From Curtobacterium sp. MCSS17_008 (GTDB taxonomy: Bacteria > Actinomycetota > Actinomycetes > Actinomycetales > Microbacteriaceae): 64,000 nt of DNA. Location of the stretch: the NCBI RefSeq assembly GCF_003234185.1, contig NZ_QKSM01000001.1, forward strand, positions 434,001 to 498,000, in the 5' to 3' direction. Under the pieces are notes generated by a model that did not search any database, was not told where the DNA came from, and worked only from the letters and a program-made list of their open reading frames with translations. This document shows positions 43,668-51,500 of the stretch, in pieces. Numbering within the stretch: position 1 is the first letter of the stretch; each line of letters starts with the position of its first letter. Both the position numbers and the translations under genes were made by a program.

Positions 43668-46156
43668 GGTTCGCCTCTGTCCTCACTCGGCCGTCCACGA
43701 CGCTCGCCGGCCTCCGGCCCATCGTAGTCCCGGGGCCCGCGACGACCCTGGTCACGGTGGTCGAGCACCGCGACACCCGTCGTCCGCGCGGTACGCCCCT
43801 GCCGCTGACCGGACGGTCGCGCCGCCCCGCTCCGCAGCGACCGGAGCGACACGGCGGCTCGCCACCGCTCCCGCCGGTTCCGTCCCTGCCGCAGGCTGGC
43901 GATGGCCGCGCCGCTGGCCGCCCACATGCGGTCGGCGGTGCCGTCGTCGACGTCGTCCGGTCCGAACACGCTCCGGTCGGCCAGCGCCGCCAGTCCCGCG
44001 CCGCCCTCGCCCGGAGCACCGGCGACCGCTTCACGCCGCGTCGCCGCACGACCGACCTCGTGGCCCCGGTCGACCAGGGCGTCCCGGTACTCGTCCCACG
44101 CGCCGACGACCCGCGCCCGAGGGGTGGGGGCACGCCGTCGTCGCCGCCGCCGCAGGCGTTTGCGCGCGACCACGACGGCGAACGGCAGGAGCACGAGGGC
44201 GACGAAGCCGAGCGTCGCGAGCACCCACGGCAGCGCCGCGAGCAGGATCTGCAGCCACAGCGGCTGCACCGGCGGGGTGTCCCGGTCGCTCTGCGGCGGA
44301 GCCTGCTGGTCCTGGTCCTGCTGTTCGACGGGCGGCGGCGGCACGATCGTCTCCGGTCGGGTGACGGGCTGCGGGGTCTGGTCCTGCTCGTCGGGGATCT
44401 CCCGCACCACCGGGTTCGGGTTCACCATGACCCAGCCCCACTGGGCGGTGTCCACCTCGACCCGTGCGGTGACGTCCGACCCGCGCAGCGTGGTCGTTCC
44501 GCCCGCGCCGCCGCCGGAGGTCGCGCCGCCCGCGTCACCGCCCGGGGTGAACCCCATCACGACCCGCGACGGGAACCCCAGCTCACGGGCCATGAGCGCG
44601 GCGGCGACGGCGTACTGCTCCTGGTCGCCGATCATCAGCGGTGCCGTCAGGAGCTCCTGGATCCGGTCGGCTCCGTGCCCGGAACGGCTCGCCCGCTCGT
44701 CACCGACACCGTGGCTCACGTACCCGGAACGCTTCAACGACGCGATCGCCGCCACGAGCTTCGCGCCGTCGGTCCCCGCGTCGGCGGTCGTCGCGTCCAC
44801 GCGTTCCCGGACCGCGTCCGGCACACCGGTCGGCGCGGGGAGGTCGGCCGGGCCCGGCCGGGCCGTCGCGAGCTGGTCGTCGCTCGGTTGGTCCGGCAGG
44901 ACGGCGTCGAGGTCGTAACGGGTGTCCGCACCCACCCCGCCGACGACCGCGCCCGTGCCGGTCGACCGGTTGTAGAAGAAGGCACCACGGTCGCGGGCCG
45001 CGTCGCTCCCCCGGAACGCGACCGCTTCGAGGTCGCCCACCGTCGGCAGCCACACACCGCGGTAGCGGTCGACGTCGACCCCGACCTCGACGTCGCTCCC
45101 CCGGATGCCACTGACGTCGACCGTCGTCGGGACGCGCTCGAACGTCCCCGACGCCGCGGACCCGTCGTCACCGCCCACCCGGTAGACGACGCCGTCGTAG
45201 GTGTCCAGGGTCGCGATCCGCACGAACCCGCCCTGCGGCAACCCGGTCACGCGCAGCTGCGGCGCATCCGCTGCGTCGGGCTCCTCGTACGATCGGAAGG
45301 CGCTCAACGGACTCACCTCGTCGCGTGGGTCGAACGGCTTCACGACGTCGGTCCGCGCGACCGTGCGCCCGACGGACGGCGGCGCGACGAGTCCGAGCCC
45401 GGTCGCGACCACCGCCGCGGCGAGGATCGTCCCGGTCCCGACGACCGCGGGACGCACCACCGACCGCCAGACCGGGACGCTCGCGCCGACCGTGGTCGCC
45501 ACCGAGACGGCGCGCCGGGCGTGCCGTACCGTGAGCGCCCAGACGAGCGCCATCCCGCCGAGTGCGACGGCCGTCACCACCGAGACGTCCAGACGGCTCG
45601 GCCCGACGACGACACCAGCCGCGAACACCACGAGGGCGGGGATGCTGGCGAGCTCCGGCCGGGAGGCGCGGGTCGCCACGCTGACGGACGCCACGGTCGC
45701 GACGAGCGTCGTCACGAAGTACGGCACCAGCAACGACTCGTAGGACCCGACCGGCAGGCTGATGGTCACCAGTCGCTTCCAGTCGAGGGCGACGCCGGCG
45801 AACAGGTCGACGAGTCCCGGTCCGGTGGGCAGGAGACCGGCGGCCTGCTCGGGGACCGCCGCCGGCACACCGGTCAGTGCGAACACGGCGACGGTCGACG
45901 CGCCGACCGCCACGGCGGGCAGTCGGGCGGTGGTGCCCGCGAGTGCGACCAGGGTACCGGCGATCACGGCGGTCACCCCGGCACCGACCATGGCACCGTC
46001 ACGGTGCACGGGCCACCAGGACGTGCTCGCGACCGCGAGCAGGAGCCAGACGACGAGCGTCCCGCCCGCGAGCCGCAGGGGTGCTCGACGACGGTCCGAG
46101 CGCCGCGCCGCCCGCCGCGTCCGGCTCCGCGAGGGCGGGGTCGACGTCGCGCTCAC
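43664..46156 (-). CDS. Transglutaminase-fold membrane protein with lost catalytic triad
   Basis: An 830-residue protein of the TgpA/DUF3488-transglutaminase type: about six membrane helices in the first 270 residues, an extracytoplasmic domain of about 370 residues, one helix near 650 (LWLQILLAALPWVLATLGFV) and a basic cytosolic tail. The transglutaminase core is clear (PLMIGDQEQYAVAAALMARE, FPSRVVMGFTPGG) but Gln512 replaces the catalytic Cys, TARVEV stands where HAWVEV carries the His, and NPNP replaces DPTP with the Asp. It should therefore be inactive as a protease or transglutaminase. Both ends overlap neighbours by 4 bases. It is encoded with MoxR and DUF58, the usual partners of this family. 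Confidence 0.93.
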   Translation of the reverse strand: MSATSTPPSRSRTRRAARRSDRRRAPLRLAGGTLVVWLLLAVASTSWWPVHRDGAMVGAGVTAVIAGTLVALAGTTARLPAVAVGASTVAVFALTGVPAAVPEQAAGLLPTGPGLVDLFAGVALDWKRLVTISLPVGSYESLLVPYFVTTLVATVASVSVATRASRPELASIPALVVFAAGVVVGPSRLDVSVVTAVALGGMALVWALTVRHARRAVSVATTVGASVPVWRSVVRPAVVGTGTILAAAVVATGLGLVAPPSVGRTVARTDVVKPFDPRDEVSPLSAFRSYEEPDAADAPQLRVTGLPQGGFVRIATLDTYDGVVYRVGGDDGSAASGTFERVPTTVDVSGIRGSDVEVGVDVDRYRGVWLPTVGDLEAVAFRGSDAARDRGAFFYNRSTGTGAVVGGVGADTRYDLDAVLPDQPSDDQLATARPGPADLPAPTGVPDAVRERVDATTADAGTDGAKLVAAIASLKRSGYVSHGVGDERASRSGHGADRIQELLTAPLMIGDQEQYAVAAALMARELGFPSRVVMGFTPGGDAGGATSGGGAGGTTTLRGSDVTARVEVDTAQWGWVMVNPNPVVREIPDEQDQTPQPVTRPETIVPPPPVEQQDQDQQAPPQSDRDTPPVQPLWLQILLAALPWVLATLGFVALVLLPFAVVVARKRLRRRRRRRAPTPRARVVGAWDEYRDALVDRGHEVGRAATRREAVAGAPGEGGAGLAALADRSVFGPDDVDDGTADRMWAASGAAIASLRQGRNRRERWRAAVSLRSLRSGAARPSGQRQGRTARTTGVAVLDHRDQGRRGPRDYDGPEAGERRGRPSEDRGEP

Positions 46157-47565
46157 GCTGCCGCCGCCGATCGGTGCAGCGCCTGACGCAGGTCGTCGAG
46201 GTAGCCGATCGTCACGACGGTCAACCCGGCGACGCGGAGGAACCGTGGCTGGGCCTCGGGCTCGCAGGTCACCGCGACCACCTCGACCCCGACCGGGAAC
46301 CGCGTCGCCGCGAGCCGCAGCGCCGGCAGCCCGACCGACGACCCGACGACCAGGAACGCGACGGAGATCCCGGCGGTGTCCGTGCCGACGATGCGGGCGA
46401 CCTCGGCGATCGGCAGGCAGGAGTCGGACAGACCGACGGTCGCGAACTCGTCGAGGAGGCGGGTCGGCGTGACCGTCGGGAGCCCCTGCACGGCGTACAC
46501 CGGCCGCTTCGCGTACTCGGGGGTGCGCTCGGACACGACCACCGAGACGTCGCGGCCGTCCCGCACCGCCCGTGTGCCGAGCGAGGCAGCGGCACTGACC
46601 GCGAGCTCGAACTCGTCGTCGTCCGCGAACTCGCCGCGACCGGTCGCCAGGGCGACGACGAGGTGGGAGCGCCGCGTGTCCTCGAACTGCCGGACCATGA
46701 GCGAGCCGGACTTCGCCGTCGACCTCCAGTGGATCGTGCGGGGGTCGTCGCCGGGCAGGTACTCACGGATCGCGTGGAACGCGATGTCCGCGGGTGAGAG
46801 GTCCGTCGTCGCCTGCCCCTCGAGGTCGCGCACGAGGCCCGTGCTCGTCGACGGGATCGCGATCGTGCGCGGGTGCACGATGACCTGCTCGCGGGCAGTC
46901 CACACCACCTCTCGGCGGACCAGCCCGACCGGGTCTGCGCGCACCCCGGTGACCGGGCCCACGTCGAGGACGCCCCGGCACACGGTCGGGACCGGCACCT
47001 GCTGCTCGAAGACGCCCTGCGGCGCGACCGCCGGGATCGCGACGTCGACCAGGCCGCTCCCGACGGGTACCTCGACGCTCGTCGGCACGGAGGGCAGGCG
47101 CACGGGGTTCTGGGCCGTCACCACGACACCGGCTTCGTCGCCGACGGCGACGCGGCGTTGCGGCAGCCGCATCCGGATGACCAGCCGGGAACGCCCGATC
47201 AGGGCGATGCCGGCGACCACGACGAGGACCGCGCCGGCGAAGCCCACCACGACGACCTCGCGGAGCCCGAACCGGTACCCGAGGACGAACGCGAGGAGCG
47301 TGACGGCGGCGACCGTCCAACCCAGGCCCGTGACCACGGACGCGACCTCCGCCCACCCGCGGCGGACGAGCCTCCCGGCCGACGCCCATGCCTTCGCCGC
47401 GCCCACGACGGCGTCGGCGGCCACGCCGTCGCGGTCCCCGACCAGGCGGGTCCGCACGTTGGTGAGTCCGGCGACGGTCCTGGTCCGTTCGGACACGGTC
47501 GTCCCGCGCCGCGACCGCGTGACGTCGCGCCGTGATCGCGTGGCCGTCGGGCGGCGGTCGGTCAC
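46153..47565 (-). CDS. DUF58 domain protein
   Basis: A 470-residue membrane-associated protein. Two closely spaced hydrophobic helices (LGWTVAAVTLLAFVLGYRFG and EVVVVGFAGAVLVVVAGIALI, about residues 80-122) anchor it. The large soluble domain has the DUF58 signature REYLPGDDPRTIHWRSTAK and a vWA-like fold with SHLVVALATGRGE. DUF58 proteins are regular partners of MoxR ATPases and transglutaminase-fold proteins. The GTG at 47565 overlaps the MoxR stop and its stop overlaps the next start, so MoxR, DUF58 and the transglutaminase-fold protein are translationally coupled. Confidence 0.94.
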   Translation of the reverse strand: MTDRRPTATRSRRDVTRSRRGTTVSERTRTVAGLTNVRTRLVGDRDGVAADAVVGAAKAWASAGRLVRRGWAEVASVVTGLGWTVAAVTLLAFVLGYRFGLREVVVVGFAGAVLVVVAGIALIGRSRLVIRMRLPQRRVAVGDEAGVVVTAQNPVRLPSVPTSVEVPVGSGLVDVAIPAVAPQGVFEQQVPVPTVCRGVLDVGPVTGVRADPVGLVRREVVWTAREQVIVHPRTIAIPSTSTGLVRDLEGQATTDLSPADIAFHAIREYLPGDDPRTIHWRSTAKSGSLMVRQFEDTRRSHLVVALATGRGEFADDDEFELAVSAAASLGTRAVRDGRDVSVVVSERTPEYAKRPVYAVQGLPTVTPTRLLDEFATVGLSDSCLPIAEVARIVGTDTAGISVAFLVVGSSVGLPALRLAATRFPVGVEVVAVTCEPEAQPRFLRVAGLTVVTIGYLDDLRQALHRSAAAA

Positions 47566-48533
47566 GACACCGCTCGGTCGGCGGGCGGCGGCGTCTCCAC
47601 GAGGAGTTGCGCGACGACGCTCGTGGCGCTGACGCCGTCGAACTCCGCCTCGGCGTCGAGGACGAGGCGGTGGGCGAGCACCGGCACCGCCAGCGCCTTG
47701 ACGTCGTCCGGGGTGACGTAGTGGCGGCCCTGCACCGCGGCGTACACGCGGGCGGCACGCACGAGGCCCATCGCCCCACGGACGCTGACGCCGAGACGGA
47801 CCTCGCTCGCCGCGCGGGTGGCGTCCACCAGGCGGGCGACGTAGTCCGCGATGGTCGGGTCGACGTGGACTATGCGGGCGAGCGCCGCCATCTCGGTCAC
47901 GGTCGCCGCCGGGACGACGCTCGCGAGCGGTACCGACGCCGACGGCGCCGACGAGGCCTCGAGGATGCGTACGGTCGCGGCGTGGTCGGGGTAGCCGATG
48001 GAGGTGCGCATGAGGAAGCGGTCGAGCTGCGCCTCCGGTAGGCGGTAGGTACCCGCCTGCTCGACGGGGTTCTGCGTCGCGATGACCATGAAGGGTGCCG
48101 CGAGTCGGTGGTTCACGCCGTCGACCGTGACCGCGGCCTCCTCCATCGCTTCGAGCAGCGCTGACTGGGTCTTCGGGCTGGCGCGGTTGATCTCGTCGGC
48201 CAGCACGATGTTCGCGAAGACCGGGCCGCGGTGGAAGTCGAACTCCTGCGCGCGCTGGTCGTAGACGCTGATGCCGGTGATGTCGCCCGGCAACAGGTCG
48301 GGGGTGAACTGGATGCGGTTCGTCGTCCCCTGCACGCTCTGCGCCATCGCCCGTGCGAGGCTCGTCTTGCCGGTGCCCGGGACGTCCTCGAGCAGCAGGT
48401 GCCCCTCGCTGAGCATGGCCGTCACGGCGAGGCGGATCACGAACGTCTTCCCGAGGAGCACCTGCTCGACGTTGGTCACGATGCGGCCGGCGACGTCGGC
48501 GAACCAGGTGGCCTGCTCGGGGGTCATGCTCAT
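47562..48533 (-). CDS. MoxR-family AAA+ ATPase
   Basis: A 323-residue chaperone-like ATPase. It has Walker A LLEDVPGTGKTSLARAMA, the MoxR-typical FTPDLLPGDITGISVYDQR, Walker B IVLADEINRASPKTQSALLEAM and sensor VIATQNPVEQAGTYRLPEAQ. MoxR proteins assist assembly or metal/ligand insertion, often together with vWA or DUF58 partners. The ATG at 48533 (MSMTPEQATWF) is preceded by GAGGACC and lies 49 bases after the stop of the giant surface protein; the longer frame upstream is shadow. Confidence 0.96.
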   Translation of the reverse strand: MSMTPEQATWFADVAGRIVTNVEQVLLGKTFVIRLAVTAMLSEGHLLLEDVPGTGKTSLARAMAQSVQGTTNRIQFTPDLLPGDITGISVYDQRAQEFDFHRGPVFANIVLADEINRASPKTQSALLEAMEEAAVTVDGVNHRLAAPFMVIATQNPVEQAGTYRLPEAQLDRFLMRTSIGYPDHAATVRILEASSAPSASVPLASVVPAATVTEMAALARIVHVDPTIADYVARLVDATRAASEVRLGVSVRGAMGLVRAARVYAAVQGRHYVTPDDVKALAVPVLAHRLVLDAEAEFDGVSATSVVAQLLVETPPPADRAVS

Positions 48534-48582
48534 GCGGTGGGGTCCTCGTTCTCGAAGGGCAGGATCGTTGCGGGTCGTGACA

Positions 48583-51500
48583 CTAGCCCGCGCCCGGGTC
48601 GCTCGTGCCGGTACCGGGCGGTGGGTCGGTCGCGCCGGTGTCCGGCGTGGTGACGTCCTTCGTGGCGCCGACCGGGTCCTGCTCACCCTTCACGGTCGCC
48701 TTGACCCGGATGGAGGAGGAGCCCTCGGGCACCGGGTCGGTCGTCGTCCACGGCGCGTTCGTCGCCGGGTTCGTGTCGGAGCAGCCGAGCAGCGGTCGGC
48801 AGTACGAGATCTGGTAGTCCTCCGGCTCCGGGACCAACCGCCCGTTGTTGTCCGGCGGATTGATCACAGGCGCCTGGCCGACGACTGCGCTGACGACGCT
48901 CGCCCGGGTGGTGAAGGCCGTGTCGGAGACCGGTCCGCCCGACGCGCAGTACTGCCCGTCGGTCGCGCACGCCGTGAACACCACGCTGGTCTGGATGCCG
49001 TAGCCGGACCCAGCGCCGAGCGAGGCGGCCCCGCTGAAGCGCACCGGGGCTCCGCCGTTCACCGAGTAGTACAGGTACTCCGAGGTCGGCTTCGCGGTCA
49101 CGCGGATGTCCCAGTTCGGAGAGGTCTCCCCGTCCTGGACAGCTTCGATCGTCCCGGTGGGAGCGTCCGGCGTCTGGTAGCCCTGGACGCTGGCCGGCTG
49201 CGACGCGGTGCAGAAGAGGCCGTTGCTCGCGAGTGCGACGTACCGGTACTGGCTCGAGATCCGGTCGGACGCCGTCGACTCGTTCCAGACCTCCACGGCT
49301 CCGGCCGTCGAGCAGCCGGAGGGCACGGGGGTGGTGCTCGCGTACTTGGCGATCCGCCAGCTCGCACCCCCGCCGCCCCAGTCGGACTCCGACGCCCGCA
49401 GGGTGACGGCCGTCGTGGCCCCGCTCTGCTCGCCAGTGGCACTCAACTGCGGCGTCGCCGGTGCACCGACCGCGGAGCCCGAGGCGGACGCCTCGTTCCA
49501 CTGCACGGGACTGCCGTCGCGGTCGGCGGCGTTCCGGGCGGAGACGCGCACGGTGTACGCCGCACCGCTCTGCGCGCCGGAGAAGGAGACGTTCGTCGCC
49601 GTGCCCGCGTTCCGCGTCGTCGAGAGGCCCGGACCGTCGACGGACACCACGTAGTTCGACACCGGCGACCCGCCGTTCGGCGTGTTCACCGCTCCCCAGG
49701 TCACGTCGAGCTGGTTCGGCGTCGCGCTGCTCGGTGCCACGCGCAGCCCCTTCGGCGCCGCCGGCACGAAGTCCGCACTGATCGGTGCCGAGGTGGCGGA
49801 GGGGTCCGAGTCGCCGACGGCGTTCCGCGCGATGACCGAGAACCGGTAGGACGCCGCCGGGTCGAGTCCGGTGATCGTGCACACGGTCGACGTGCCGCAG
49901 TCCTTCGTGACCCCGTTGCTCCCCTGGATCCGGTAGCCCGTGATGGCCGCGTTGTTCGCCCGCGGAGCGGACCACGACAGCGTCGCCTGGCCGCCCTGGA
50001 ACGTACCCGTCCGGCTCGGCGCACCCGGCGTGTCCGGCACGTCCTGGACGGAGATCGTGACGTCGCCCCAGACGGAGCGGCTCGGGTCGTCGGTGGCGTC
50101 CGCGACCTGGTACTGCAGGTGCGCGTCCACCGGCTCGGCCCGCCCGGAGACCGCGACCTGCAGTCGCGTCCGGTCGGCGCTCGGCGTCACGCTGACCCCC
50201 GGCGGCAGCCCGCCGGACAGGCCCCGGATCGCGACGACGCGGAGTCGCTCGTCCGGGAACGGGTTCGTGGGTTCGTCGTTCGCCAGGACGTCGATCGTGG
50301 ACGTCCGGCCCCGCTCCACCACGGCACGGTCGGCCCCCGGCTGCACGAGCGGTCGGGTCGACCCGACGACGCCGACCTGCACCACGCCGGAACGACCGGC
50401 GTTCGCGTCGTCCGCGACCCCGACGCCGATCGACGCGGCCGTGCCCTTCCTCGCGGTCTCGGCGACGGTGATCCGGAGACGCTGCCCCTGCACCGTCGCG
50501 GTCGTCCCCGATCCCGGCCGGCTCACCACGGAGTACCGCAGTTCGCGCACGTCGTCCGGGTACGGGTAGTCGGTCAGCTTCGTGAGGTCGATGGTCCGCG
50601 ACTCCCCCGGCTGCATGTCGAGCGTGGACCCGGTGAACGCCGGCGGCTGGTTCGAGCGTGGCGTGACCGTGATCGGCAGTGCGAGCGTCGCGACCCGGCC
50701 CTTGCCCCCGTTCGCCTTCGACCCGTCGGTGACCTCGAACGAGATCGAGGCGTTGCCGTAGTAGAGCTTCGACGACGTGAACTGCAGCGTCGAGCGGTCG
50801 ACCACCAGGTCCTGCCCGTTCGCGTGCGTGGCCTTCACCGTGCCGCGGTCGGTCAGCTCGGCGGTCCGACCGTTCGCCGTGACGACGTACCGGTCGAGCG
50901 GGATCCGCACCGTCGCCCCGCTCTTCACGGTCACGACCCCGGCGCTGCGGTCGACCTGCGGCAGGGCGTCGTCGAACCCGGGCACGTGGACGAACCCGTA
51001 CGACACGACGTCGGGGTGGTCCGTCCGGGCGACCGAGAACGGGATCACCTGCGACGAGTCCGTGAGTTGGACCGTGATGCGACGGTCCGCAGTGACCCGT
51101 GCTGTGTCGCCGTAGCCGTCCACCACGCCGACCCGGAGCCGCGCGGTCGAGCCCTCGGCGAAGAAGACGTTCCGCAGCACGTCGACGGTGACGCTCTGGC
51201 GACGCAGGATGTCCTGCAGGTCGAGCGTCGTGTCGTCCACCTCGGGACGGAGGGGCGGGGCGTCCCGGTCCACCGTCACGGTCAGGAATGCCGTGCTCGA
51301 CCCGCCGCTCGGGTTCGCCGCGGTGTAGAGCACGGCGAAGTCGCCCTCCGTCGCGGAGCGTGGCGGCGTGACCCGGATCTGGCTCCGGTGCAGGACCTCC
51401 GCGGTCACGCCCGCCGCGGTCGGCTCGGCGGCGGCCACCGAGAGCTGGCCCCCCTGCGGATCGGAGTCGTTCTGCAGGACCCGGACGGTCACCGATCCGC

